The notes below the pieces were generated by a model. It had not been told where the DNA came from, ran no database searches, and saw only the letters and a program-made list of their open reading frames with translations. A stretch of DNA of 64,000 nt from Clostridium sp. Marseille-P2415. GTDB taxonomy: Bacteria; Bacillota; Clostridia; Lachnospirales; Lachnospiraceae. Location: positions 3,172,013-3,236,012 of the forward strand of contig NZ_LT732526.1 of the NCBI RefSeq assembly GCF_900155545.1, written 5' to 3'. Positions 25,697 to 34,230 of the stretch are shown here, one piece after another. Made by a program: the position numbers and the translations under genes. Numbering within the stretch: position 1 is the stretch's first letter; each line of letters begins with the position of its first letter.

Positions 25697-27067
25697 TCAG
25701 GTATCTTTCCGATGTAGTAGTATTACGGTCTCCACATGTGTCGTGTTCGGGAACATATCACACCCTCTAACCTTCACCACCTCATACCCTCTCCCCGCCA
25801 AATACCTCATATCCCTTGCCAGCGTAGCCGAATCGCAGCTCACATAAACCACTCTCTTCGGCGCCATCTTCACAATGGTATCCAGACACACCTCATCGCA
25901 GCCCTTTCTGGGCGGATCCACCACGATCACATCGGCATACACATGATTCCTTTCATACTGTTCCAGCAATACCTCTTCCGCCTTCCCCACAAAGAACTCC
26001 ACATTATCTATACCATTTAACCTTGCATTCTCCCTTGCATCCGCAATGGCCTGGGGCACGATCTCCACCCCATACACCTTCTTTGCCTTCTGTGCCAGAA
26101 AAAGGGAGATGGTACCGATTCCGCAATAAAGATCCCAAACCGTCTCCCAGCCCGTGAGCCCGGCATACTCCAGTGCCGTTTTGTAAAGCTTTTCCGTCTG
26201 GACCGGATTCACCTGATAAAAGGAGAGGGGCGAAATGCGGTATTTCACCTCACCAATATAATCCGTAATATATCCGGGCCCATAAAGGTTTTCCACCTGG
26301 TTTCCCAGGATCACATTGGTCTGTTCCTTATTGATATTAACAGAGATGCTGGTCATACCCGGAATCTCCAGAAGGCTCTTCACAAGCTCCTCACTATGAG
26401 GCAGACGGCTGCCGTTAATGACCTGGCACACCATCAGCTCCCCGGTCTGAAAGCCCTTACGGATCAACGTATGACGGATCAGACCCTTGTGGGCAGCTTC
26501 GTCATACGGACGAAGCTGATACCGCTCCACATGCGCCCTGATCCGTTTTAGAACCTCCCGGTTCTCCTCTATCCCCAGAAGGCAGTCCTCGCATCCGATT
26601 ATGGAATGGGTACGCCCCGCATAAAATCCCGCGATGATTCTTCCCTCCTTATCCGTCCCCCATGGAAACTGTGCCTTGTTCCGGTATCTCCAGGGCTCGT
26701 CCATTCCCATGATCGGCAGCATGGGAACCTCAGAGAAACCCCCGATCCTGGTGATGTTGTTATAGATCTTCCTCTCCTTATACCGAAGCTGTTCCTCATA
26801 CGCCATAGCCTGAAGCTGACAGCCACCGCACTGTCTCGCAACCGGACACTTAGGGTCCACACGGTTCGGGGACGGCTCTGTGATCCGTTCCAGCCTTGCA
26901 AACCCATAGGATTTCTTGGTTTTCATCACCTTAGCCTCAACCTTGTCTCCGATCACCGCATCCTTAATAAACCAGGTGAATCCATCGGTCTTTCCGATCC
27001 CCTCCCCGGTCTCGCTTATATCTTCAATCTCTACCTCTATTTTATCATTTTTCTTCCACTCTGCCAT
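25697..27067 (-). CDS. rlmD: 23S rRNA (uracil-C5)-methyltransferase, RlmD/RlmCD type
   Basis: This SAM-dependent enzyme makes 5-methyluridine in 23S rRNA. A TRAM domain comes first (VEIEDISETGEGIGKTDGF), then iron-sulfur cysteines (CPVARQCGGCQLQ ... GCEDC), the SAM motif (VWDLYCGIGTISLFLA) and the catalytic end (VVDPPRKGCDE, VYVSCDSATLARD). The tail MFPNTTHVETVILL is complete. ATG 27067 is chosen by its distance to GGAGG. The 3' end of this gene is a known attachment site for integrative elements in Firmicutes, and the accessory region begins right after it. Confidence 0.92.
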   Translation of the reverse strand: MAEWKKNDKIEVEIEDISETGEGIGKTDGFTWFIKDAVIGDKVEAKVMKTKKSYGFARLERITEPSPNRVDPKCPVARQCGGCQLQAMAYEEQLRYKERKIYNNITRIGGFSEVPMLPIMGMDEPWRYRNKAQFPWGTDKEGRIIAGFYAGRTHSIIGCEDCLLGIEENREVLKRIRAHVERYQLRPYDEAAHKGLIRHTLIRKGFQTGELMVCQVINGSRLPHSEELVKSLLEIPGMTSISVNINKEQTNVILGNQVENLYGPGYITDYIGEVKYRISPLSFYQVNPVQTEKLYKTALEYAGLTGWETVWDLYCGIGTISLFLAQKAKKVYGVEIVPQAIADARENARLNGIDNVEFFVGKAEEVLLEQYERNHVYADVIVVDPPRKGCDEVCLDTIVKMAPKRVVYVSCDSATLARDMRYLAGRGYEVVKVRGCDMFPNTTHVETVILLHRKDT

Positions 27068-27242
27068 CATGACCTCCAATTTATGCATGACCTGACTCCT
27101 GAACCTGACAGGCGCATTCCGGCCCAGGATATTTTAAAGCCCGGGGCCTTAATCAGCCTGTATTATACGCACATCTGAACATATTGTAACTTCTTTTTCC
27201 ATAAGAAGCAAGAAGACCTTTCACTGTCCCGCAGATAAAAAA

Positions 27243-27265
27243 ACCGGGGGCCGGGCACATCCGGT
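27243..27265 (-). terminator. Terminator after the DEAD-box helicase gene
   Basis: On the minus strand ACCGG pairs with CCGGT around a GC-rich loop and is followed by seven T residues, about 40 bases after the stop codon. Confidence 0.7.
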
Positions 27266-27305
27266 AAGACAATCCGTCTTCCTTCCTCGCTCAGCTCCCG
27301 GAAAC

Positions 27306-28976
27306 TTATCTGCTTTTTCCGTTGGCTTTTTCCATATGGATATTTTTGCCTTTGATCTTTACATCCTTCATGGCCTTTAACACGGCATCCGCACTTTCTC
27401 TCGGAACTTCTACAAATGTATACTTATCATACATATCAATGCTTCCAACCATTTTGCCCGGCATTCCGGATTCTCCGGCAATGGCGCCCAGGATGTCACC
27501 AGGCTTTACATTCTGGTTCTTTCCGATGTTGATGAACAGGCGGGCCATATCTTCTCTGGAAGAAGATTCATATCTGCCTCCGCGGCCGTTTCCGTTTCTG
27601 CCGCGGCTGCGGTTTCCGCCGCCGTAGAAATTATCCAGTTCGTCAAGGGAACGGGGCTCTCTTGTATCGATGATGTCCTCATTTTCTTCGCCCATCATCA
27701 TTTTAAGCAGGGCAGCCGCTAAATCGAGAGAGGTATAATCCTCTTCGATCAGCTTTTTCTCAATGATGTTTACCATCTTGCTTAAATCGATATCACCGAT
27801 GGTATCGGCTACGTTTTCCAAAATCTTATCTACCTTAATGGCGGTTACGTCATTTAAGGACGGAATGGCCTGGGGAACGATCTTGGTCTTGCAATAGCGC
27901 TGAATGTCACGAAGCTTATAAACCTCCTTGCCCACTACAAAGCTGAATGCAATGCCTTCTCTGCCTGCACGGCCGGTACGGCCGATCCTGTGCACATAAT
28001 ACTCGTCATCCTGGGGCAGGTCGTAATTGAATACGGCTTCTACGTCGTCTACGTCGATTCCACGGGCTGCTACGTCGGTTGCCACAAGAATCTCCGTCTT
28101 ACCGTTGCGGAAGCTGTTCATGACGCGGTCACGCTGGATCTGCTTCAGATCGCCGTGAAGGCCCTCTGCGAAGTATCCGCGTCCCTGAAGAGCCTGTACC
28201 AGTTCATCCACCTGTTTTTTGGTATTGCAGAAAGCAACGGACAGTTTCGGAGCGTACATATCAAGCAGACGGCACATAACCTCTACCTTGCTCTTTGGCT
28301 TCACCTCGTAATAATACTGGGTCACCTTGGGTACGGTCAGCTCCTTTTTGACCACCTTAACGATCACCGGCTCCTGCTGGAACTTTCTGGCGATCTCCAT
28401 GATGGCCGGCGGCATAGTAGCGGAGAACATAACGGTCTGGCGCTCCTCGGGAAGCTGACTTAAGATGGTTTCCATATCCTCCAGGAATCCCATATTTAAC
28501 ATCTCATCGGCCTCATCCATGATCACGGTATGAACGTGGTCGAATTTCACGGTCTTCCGGCGCATATGGTCCATAACACGTCCCGGAGTTCCGATGATGA
28601 CCTGAGTGCCGTCCTTTAAAGAACGGATCTGTTTTACAATGTCCTGTCCTCCGTAAATTGGAAGGACCTTGACACCGTGCATATATTTTGCAAGCCTGCG
28701 GATCTCATCTGCCACCTGAATGGCAAGCTCTCTGGTAGGACAGAGGGCGACCGCCTGAAGCTTTTTCACCTTAGGGTCGATTTTCTGCAGCAAAGGAATT
28801 CCAAAGGCTGCGGTCTTTCCGGTTCCTGTCTGAGCCTGACCAATGATGTCTCTTCCCTCTGCCTGGACCGGAATGGCCTGGGCCTGGATCGGAGATGCCT
28901 CTTCAAATCCCATATCTGCTACTGCCCGCAGAATTCTTTCATCTAATTGTAACTCATCAAATCTCACTGTCTCCAT
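27306..28976 (-). CDS. deaD: ATP-dependent RNA helicase, DEAD-box, with DbpA-type RNA-binding domain
   Basis: A 556-residue helicase with all motifs: Q motif (FEEASPIQAQAIP), I (AQTGTGKT), II (VMDEADEML), III (FSATMP), V (VATDVAARGIDVD), VI (HRIGRTGRAGREG). A Gly/Arg-rich segment (GGGNRSRGRNGNGRGG) and a C-terminal DbpA-type RNA-binding fold (FINIGKNQNVKPGDILGAIA) follow. It unwinds RNA duplexes, probably in ribosome assembly and at low temperature. Single gene with terminators on both sides. The name deaD/cshA is generic for this group. Confidence 0.92.
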   Translation of the reverse strand: METVRFDELQLDERILRAVADMGFEEASPIQAQAIPVQAEGRDIIGQAQTGTGKTAAFGIPLLQKIDPKVKKLQAVALCPTRELAIQVADEIRRLAKYMHGVKVLPIYGGQDIVKQIRSLKDGTQVIIGTPGRVMDHMRRKTVKFDHVHTVIMDEADEMLNMGFLEDMETILSQLPEERQTVMFSATMPPAIMEIARKFQQEPVIVKVVKKELTVPKVTQYYYEVKPKSKVEVMCRLLDMYAPKLSVAFCNTKKQVDELVQALQGRGYFAEGLHGDLKQIQRDRVMNSFRNGKTEILVATDVAARGIDVDDVEAVFNYDLPQDDEYYVHRIGRTGRAGREGIAFSFVVGKEVYKLRDIQRYCKTKIVPQAIPSLNDVTAIKVDKILENVADTIGDIDLSKMVNIIEKKLIEEDYTSLDLAAALLKMMMGEENEDIIDTREPRSLDELDNFYGGGNRSRGRNGNGRGGRYESSSREDMARLFINIGKNQNVKPGDILGAIAGESGMPGKMVGSIDMYDKYTFVEVPRESADAVLKAMKDVKIKGKNIHMEKANGKSR

Positions 28977-29051
28977 AAATGATTAATTCCTTTCTCATGG
29001 CCAGCCGGGTTCCCATGTTGCCGACCGCCGCGCACACACTTTTCGCAAACA

Positions 29052-29096
29052 AAACGAGAGGTATCAGGCACGTTTCAGACCTTCATCCTCTCGTTT
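29052..29096 (-). terminator. Terminator after corA
   Basis: AAACGAGAGG and CCTCTCGTTT form a 10-bp stem with a 25-base loop; the minus strand continues TTTTGTTTG. Confidence 0.7.
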
Positions 29097-29165
29097 CACA
29101 CAAAAATAAACTATAGCAGATTTTTTTTTTCATGTCAAGGGAATGACTTTAATTTTTCCATGTCT

Positions 29166-30101
29166 TCATTTTTTAAACCAGCCATTCCTGTTAAAATACC
29201 ATATCTCTGCAACGATCAAAAGAACGCTGACCAAAGCACAAACCAGATAGCCGTAATCCCAGTTGAGCTCCGGCATATTTTTGAAATTCATGCCATACCA
29301 GCCCGCGATCAGGGTCAATGGCGCGAAAATAGCGGTCATCATGGTCAGGAAAGACAACGCACGATTCTGCTTCATATCGATCCGGACCTGATACATTTCC
29401 CGGATCTGCAGGGCATATTCCCGCAGTTCCTTTCCGTGTTCCACCAGCCTTGCCATACGGCCCGAAAACAGGTGGAACAGAGCGCAGTCTTCCTCTCTTA
29501 ACAGGCCGTTATAATTTTCTGTCAATGTCTGGCTGATATTTAAGAGCTGTCCATAATAGGAAGAGACCTTTGCCATTTCCTTTCTCGCTCTTAATATAAT
29601 AGCCGGGACATCGGCCCTCTCCCTCCTGCCGCTCATGATCCGGTCTTCCATTTCAGTCAGCCTTTCCTCGTACTTTTGCAAAAAGCCTATTTCGTCCCGC
29701 ACCTGAAAATCCAGGAACTCAAAAAACAAGTGGGAGACATAGGTTTTCTCAAAAATCTGTTCCCGTTCAATTTCGTGGAGCATTTTCTTTACTTCACCGG
29801 TGTCGTCTACAAATATGAGCCTGTCCCGGTCCATGTAATAGCCAAATACCACCGGCTTTCCCAAAAGGTCCTTTTCATCCGGAATAACAAAGGTTCCTAT
29901 GATGCAATCCTTTAGCAAATCCGCCCGGCAGTACCGGGCCCTTTCCAGATTCTTAATGAGCAGATGATCCTGGTACCGGGTATGATGCGCCTTCCAGTAT
30001 TCCTCTTTGCTCATGATCTCCACCAGAGCTTCCCCCTCTGCAACAGCTTCATCCTTCTCGATCGGGATCAGTTTCTTCTTTAATTTATAACGCACTTTCA
30101 T
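29166..30101 (-). CDS. corA: CorA-family divalent cation (Mg2+) transporter
   Basis: A 311-residue protein with a long cytoplasmic N-terminal domain and two membrane helices at the end. The first helix (FLTMMTAIFAPLTLIAGWYG) leads into the YGMNF signature at the pore mouth and is followed by the short MPELNW loop and the second helix (YLVCALVSVLLIVAEIWYF), ending in a basic tail. CorA forms a pentameric Mg2+ (or Co2+/Ni2+) channel. GGAGG lies directly before the start. Transcribed alone. Confidence 0.92.
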   Translation of the reverse strand: MKVRYKLKKKLIPIEKDEAVAEGEALVEIMSKEEYWKAHHTRYQDHLLIKNLERARYCRADLLKDCIIGTFVIPDEKDLLGKPVVFGYYMDRDRLIFVDDTGEVKKMLHEIEREQIFEKTYVSHLFFEFLDFQVRDEIGFLQKYEERLTEMEDRIMSGRRERADVPAIILRARKEMAKVSSYYGQLLNISQTLTENYNGLLREEDCALFHLFSGRMARLVEHGKELREYALQIREMYQVRIDMKQNRALSFLTMMTAIFAPLTLIAGWYGMNFKNMPELNWDYGYLVCALVSVLLIVAEIWYFNRNGWFKK

Positions 30102-30211
30102 TTCCTCCTGCTGCCAGATTCTCGTCTGAACAATGCCGGCCGGTCAACCGCACCTTAGCCAGTCTGTTTCTTCCTCCAGTTTAGTTCCTGTCTCCACGAA
30201 TGTCAACACAG

Positions 30212-30268
30212 CAGGCCCTTTCCGTGAAACATTGGGCTTACATAATCCAGTTTCACCAAAAGGGCCTG
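30212..30268. repeat. Long inverted repeat between corA and the kinase-like gene
   Basis: CAGGCCCTTTCCGTGAAAC pairs with GTTTCACCAAAAGGGCCTG (two mismatches) around a 19-base loop. It lies after the cytidylate-kinase-like gene and probably ends the transporter transcript, although the T run is weak. Confidence 0.5.
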
Positions 30269-30302
30269 TTATTAACAAAAACAGAAATTTTTTTACAATG
30301 AA

Positions 30303-30899
30303 TTACTCCGGAAAAAGCTGGCGCACGATCCCTGCGATCAGCTTTGCAGTTCCCGTTACACCCAGGAGCGAGGAATCGATCATCAGGCTCTTGTGCTCCG
30401 GATCACCCGGCAGATAGCCTGCATACTTTTTGTGATAGGTATTTCTGGCCTTGTCTACGGACGCGATCATCTTTTTTGCATCATTCTCCGTCATTCCGAG
30501 AGTATCCACGCAGTTTTCCAGCCTTTTCGCATAAGGCGCGTAGATAAAGATATTGATGTTATTCTTTTCATTTTCCAGAAGAAAATCCGAGCACCTTCCC
30601 ACCAGGATACAGCTGGACTTTCTTGCCAGATCCAGAATAATTCCCTTCTGCACATCAAAGATAATGTCCTGGATATAAGCCTCGTCAGTCCCAAGAGGAA
30701 ACATGCGGGGCAGAAAGCTATGCTTTGACTTCTCCTCCTCATCGCTTACCGTGGAGACGGGAAGGTTCAGCTGCTTTGCAACCTCTTCCACAATATCACG
30801 GTCATAGAATTCCACTCCCAGCTCTCCGGACAGCTCTTTGGCGATGGAACGCCCCAGGCTTCCGAATTCACGGGTAATCGTGATTGTAAACTTTTCCAT
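30303..30899 (-). CDS. Cytidylate kinase-like protein (AAA_33 / Cmk-like)
   Basis: A 198-residue P-loop-type protein of the cytidylate-kinase-like family common in Clostridia. The start TITITREFGSLGRSIAKELS replaces the normal Walker A (GxxGSGK) with the family's REFGSxGRxIA form, and FYDRDIVEEVAK and ILVGRCSDFLL are conserved. The catalytic role is not established for this group. It lies 15 bases after an amino acid permease gene, so it is probably the last gene of that operon. No membrane segment. Confidence 0.8.
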   Translation of the reverse strand: MEKFTITITREFGSLGRSIAKELSGELGVEFYDRDIVEEVAKQLNLPVSTVSDEEEKSKHSFLPRMFPLGTDEAYIQDIIFDVQKGIILDLARKSSCILVGRCSDFLLENEKNNINIFIYAPYAKRLENCVDTLGMTENDAKKMIASVDKARNTYHKKYAGYLPGDPEHKSLMIDSSLLGVTGTAKLIAGIVRQLFPE

Positions 30900-30914
30900 A
30901 ACAAGAGTTCCTCC

Positions 30915-31577
30915 CTAACCGGTTACAATGGTTTTCTGATATCCCCTTACCGCACAGCTGAGCGCAAAGCAGATGGTAAAATAGCAGAGGGCTTCAAAGC
31001 CAAACAGCAACAGCATGCCGCGTACATCGTAAATACTTCCCAGGACAATGGAGCAGTTCCTCATGAACTCCGCCACATCCACCATTTTTAAGAAGGAGGT
31101 ATCCTTGATGATGGTGATGACCTGGCTGAGCAGGGCCGGGATGACCTTTTTATACGTCTGGGGAAGTACGATATACCAGAGGGTCTCTGCAAAGCTGAAC
31201 CCCTGGGACTGGGCTCCCTCAAACTGCCCCTTGGGAATGGAGTTTAAGCCTCCCCGGAATATTTCAGCCATGACCGCTGAGGTGAAAAGGGAAATCGCAA
31301 ATACCGATACTCCTACTTTATTCCCCTTAACGGTAAAATAGATCCATAGTATCCACAAAAGATTGGGCGTACAGCGGAAAAATTCCGTATAAGCGGCCAC
31401 AAGGGCTCCCGCCCACTTCCATTTCCCCGATGAATAGGTCCGGATAAGGGCCAGCAGTGTCCCGAAAAACATGCTGATAAGCGTTGCGAGAACAGCGATC
31501 ATAACCGTCATCCTCAGCCCCTTTAACATGAAGGTCACATTGGCCGGGGTAAATATCTGGTGAAATAATTCTAACAT
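30915..31577 (-). CDS. Amino acid ABC transporter permease (HisM/GlnP type), second subunit
   Basis: A 220-residue membrane protein with about five helices and the PAAT permease pattern: LKGLRMTVMIAVLATLIS at the start, AYTEFFRCTPNLLWILWIYF, and the EAA loop (AEIFRGGLNSIPKGQFEGAQ, SQGF) that docks on the ATPase. Its start overlaps the end of the partner permease by 7 bases. Together they form the membrane channel for a polar amino acid. GGAGG precedes the start. Confidence 0.88.
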   Translation of the reverse strand: MLELFHQIFTPANVTFMLKGLRMTVMIAVLATLISMFFGTLLALIRTYSSGKWKWAGALVAAYTEFFRCTPNLLWILWIYFTVKGNKVGVSVFAISLFTSAVMAEIFRGGLNSIPKGQFEGAQSQGFSFAETLWYIVLPQTYKKVIPALLSQVITIIKDTSFLKMVDVAEFMRNCSIVLGSIYDVRGMLLLFGFEALCYFTICFALSCAVRGYQKTIVTG

Positions 31578-32305
31578 GCAACCTCCTCATCTGCCTGCAG
31601 ATCAAGCTTCTTTGCGGCCGGCAGCCTCATGGAGCGGATCTCTAAGTAGCGGGCCAGCCTTGCGAGTGGGAAACAGATGATAAAGTACATCAGAGCGCTG
31701 GTGAAATACGCCTGGGCAAAGTATCCCCGGTCAGCACCCCAGGAATCCGTAAAGTACATGAGATCCATACCGGCCACCATAGCCAGGATGGAGGTGTTCT
31801 TCACCAGGTTTAAAGCCTGATTTGCAAGCGGCGGCATGATAACCCTGACGGTCTGAGGCAGAATGATGTGATACATGGTTTCCAGATAGGAAAAGCCCTG
31901 GGACGAAGCCGCCTCGGACTGACCCTTAGGTATGGCTTCGATTCCGGTCCTTATGACCTCCGATATATAGGCACCATGGTAAACGCCCACACCGATCACC
32001 CCCAGCACGAACTTGGGAATCCGGAAGCCTGAGCTGGAAAACACCATAGGCAGAACGGAATAATAGCACATTATCTGCAAAGCCAGAGGCGTGTTCTGTA
32101 TGAATTCCACATAAATTCGTGAAATTATCTTAAATGGTTTAAATTTAGCCGTGGAGAACATACCAAATATCACTCCCAGGACCAGCGCTGTGGCCAGCCC
32201 CACCAGTGATATCTTAAGCGTCATAAGAAAACCCGGTATATAATATTCTGGAAATGCCTGTAACAGGGCATTCCAGCGTTTTACATCAAAAAGACCTTTT
32301 ATCAT
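31571..32305 (-). CDS. Amino acid ABC transporter permease (HisQ type), first subunit
   Basis: A 244-residue PAAT permease: LMTLKISLVGLATALVLG at the start, YVEFIQNTPLALQIMCYY, and the EAA loop (SEVIRTGIEAIPKGQSEAAS, SQGFSYLE). It lies 24 bases after the binding-protein gene and overlaps the next permease, so the four transporter genes are one operon in the order ATPase, binding protein, permease, permease. The C-terminus is basic and cytoplasmic. Confidence 0.88.
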   Translation of the reverse strand: MIKGLFDVKRWNALLQAFPEYYIPGFLMTLKISLVGLATALVLGVIFGMFSTAKFKPFKIISRIYVEFIQNTPLALQIMCYYSVLPMVFSSSGFRIPKFVLGVIGVGVYHGAYISEVIRTGIEAIPKGQSEAASSQGFSYLETMYHIILPQTVRVIMPPLANQALNLVKNTSILAMVAGMDLMYFTDSWGADRGYFAQAYFTSALMYFIICFPLARLARYLEIRSMRLPAAKKLDLQADEEVAC

Positions 32306-32329
32306 GTCAATTTTCCTTTACAAAACAGC

Positions 32330-33232
32330 TTACTGTAATTCCCATTCGTCCTGAAGGGCCTTCATTGAACCGTCAGAAAGCATGGAAGTAACTTTTTCCT
32401 CTACCAGAGCAGCCAGCCCTGTGTTCTCTTTTGCGGCCGCAACGCCATAATCCTGCTCTGCAAACCGGTCCTCTAAGATCTGGTTGCCATCATTTACATA
32501 ACCTGCTAAAATGGCGCGGTCTACGGAAAAGCAGTCGATCTGCTTGGTAGCCAGTGCCTGTGCCAGTGCCGGATAGCCGTCAAATTCCTGGAACTGGGGA
32601 TTTACCTTCAATCCCTTTTCCTCTACGTATTTCTTAAAGCCGTCCTTTGTTGTGGCGGACTGGGCTACACCGATGATCTTTCCGTCCAGATCTTCAATGG
32701 AATTGATGCCGGAGTCCTTGTTGACCAGTAAGCCCACGGCATCGGTATAGTATGGGGTGGAGAAGTTATAGGTTTCTTTTCTTTCCGGTGTAATGGTAAA
32801 GGTGGCGATGACCAGATCAATTTCCCCATTTTCAAGAAGAGGTCCTCTCGTTTTCGCGGTCACGCCCTGAAACTCCACCAGTTTCTTTTCCTTTGCTTCA
32901 TCAGCGGTGCAGCCGAAGATGGAACCGGCGATCTCATAAGCCAGGTCATCCTCAAAGCCTTCGTATTCCCCGGTTGCCGTATTCTGTAAGCTGAACTTCG
33001 GAATATCGGCCTTGCAGCCAACCTTTAAAACGCCGCGGTCAATGATCTTCTGAACGTCTTTTGTCACATTCCCGCCTGCTGCCTCTGTGGAGCCTGCGGC
33101 TGCTTTCGCACCTTCTGCTGCAGTAGTTTCTGCCGGAGCTGCCGTTGTGGTTTCCGGTGCCTTGGAACCGCATGCTGTTAAGGCTGCCGCACAGACGCAT
33201 GTCAGTGCCAGGGATAATATTTTCTTCATCAT
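32330..33232 (-). CDS. Amino acid ABC transporter substrate-binding lipoprotein
   Basis: Lipoprotein signal with lipobox AALTACGS, then a Thr/Ala/Glu-rich linker. The mature part is an SBP_bac_3 domain (VLKVGCKADIPKFSLQ, YEGFEDDLAYEIAG, GEIDLVIATFTITPERKETY, NFSTPYYTDAVGLLV), as in glutamate/aspartate and other polar amino acid receptors. ATG 33232 is chosen because GGAGG lies 8 bases before it; an open frame extends 8 codons further. It delivers the ligand to the two permeases. Exact amino acid not determined. Confidence 0.9.
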   Translation of the reverse strand: MMKKILSLALTCVCAAALTACGSKAPETTTAAPAETTAAEGAKAAAGSTEAAGGNVTKDVQKIIDRGVLKVGCKADIPKFSLQNTATGEYEGFEDDLAYEIAGSIFGCTADEAKEKKLVEFQGVTAKTRGPLLENGEIDLVIATFTITPERKETYNFSTPYYTDAVGLLVNKDSGINSIEDLDGKIIGVAQSATTKDGFKKYVEEKGLKVNPQFQEFDGYPALAQALATKQIDCFSVDRAILAGYVNDGNQILEDRFAEQDYGVAAAKENTGLAALVEEKVTSMLSDGSMKALQDEWELQ

Positions 33233-33274
33233 AATTGCTTCCTCCTTAATTTTCATATTATATTAAACAACACC

Positions 33275-34006
33275 CTAATGAAGGATTTTGCTTAAAAACG
33301 CCTTGGTCCGCTCGTGTTCCGGACATTCAAAAAAGTGTTCCGGGGTACCCTCTTCCAGGATATAACCGCCATCCATGAAGATCACCCGGTCCGCCACCTG
33401 ACGGGCGAAGCCCATTTCATGGGTCACGCAGATCATGGTGATGTTCTCATGTGCCAGCTCCACCATTACATTTAAAACCTCCTGAACCATCTCAGGGTCC
33501 AGCGCCGAGGTGGGCTCATCAAAGAGAATCAATGGCTGTTTGGTGCATAACGCCCTGGCTATGGCCACTCTCTGCTGCTGTCCGCCGGAGAGCTGAACCG
33601 GATAATTCCCTGCCTTTTCCTTTAGACCGACCCGCTCCAGACACTTGATGGCATTCTTTTTTGCCTCTTCCTTGGGAACATGCTGCAGCTTGATGGGCGC
33701 CAGAGTCAGATTTTCTAAGACTGTGAGATGGGGATATAAATTAAATTGCTGAAAGACCATGGAGGAATACTTTTTCGCCATTTCCAAATGGTTCTTCTTC
33801 GTGACTTCCGTACCTGCCACGGTGATTTTCCCGCTGGTGGGTTCCTCCAAATAGTTAATACAGCGGATAAAGGTTGATTTTCCCGAGCCGGATGGCCCGA
33901 TGATAACCAGCTTTTCACCTTCCTTTACCGTAAGGCTTATATCCTTTAAAACCTCTAAATCCCCGAAGCTTTTCTTTAAGTTTTCAACTTTTACCATATC
34001 TGGCAT
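33275..34006 (-). CDS. Amino acid ABC transporter ATP-binding protein (GlnQ/HisP type)
   Basis: A 243-residue ATPase: Walker [13 protein letters not shown]-loop [12 protein letters not shown], signature [16 protein letters not shown], Walker [14 protein letters not shown], switch VTHEMGFAR. All are typical of the polar amino acid (PAAT) class. ATG 34006 follows GAGGGGATGG; an upstream in-frame start lacks a site. First gene of the operon, behind a consensus promoter and a leader hairpin. Confidence 0.92.
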   Translation of the reverse strand: MPDMVKVENLKKSFGDLEVLKDISLTVKEGEKLVIIGPSGSGKSTFIRCINYLEEPTSGKITVAGTEVTKKNHLEMAKKYSSMVFQQFNLYPHLTVLENLTLAPIKLQHVPKEEAKKNAIKCLERVGLKEKAGNYPVQLSGGQQQRVAIARALCTKQPLILFDEPTSALDPEMVQEVLNVMVELAHENITMICVTHEMGFARQVADRVIFMDGGYILEEGTPEHFFECPEHERTKAFLSKILH

Positions 34007-34037
34007 AATTCCATCCCCTCTCTGGATAATTTTCCGC

Positions 34038-34084
34038 AAAAAAGCATAAAGGCGCCTAAGAATCTAAAGTTCTTAAGCGCCTTT
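34038..34084 (-). terminator. Terminator-like hairpin in the leader of the amino acid transporter operon
   Basis: On the minus strand AAAGGCGCTTAAGAAC pairs with ATTCTTAGGCGCCTTT (two mispaired positions), then ATGC and six T residues. It lies between the promoter at 34112-34140 and the ATPase start, so it can act as an attenuator; it may also end opp transcripts. Confidence 0.75.
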
Positions 34085-34111
34085 GCTTTGTTTGGTTCGT
34101 ATATTGGTGTT

Positions 34112-34140
34112 ATTATAAAAAGTTTTATTTGAAAAGTCAA
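34112..34140 (-). promoter_or_regulatory. Consensus sigma-A promoter of the amino acid transporter operon
   Basis: TTGACT and a perfect TATAAT are separated by 17 bases on the minus strand. Transcription should start near 34105, leaving a leader of about 100 bases that contains the hairpin. Confidence 0.85.
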
Positions 34141-34230
34141 GGATTATTTTTTCTTATGCCTTCCATTCTGGTTTGCTACGGCAGTCACGATCCCTGTCAG
34201 CATATCTGATTTCCTTATTATTCGTACAAA

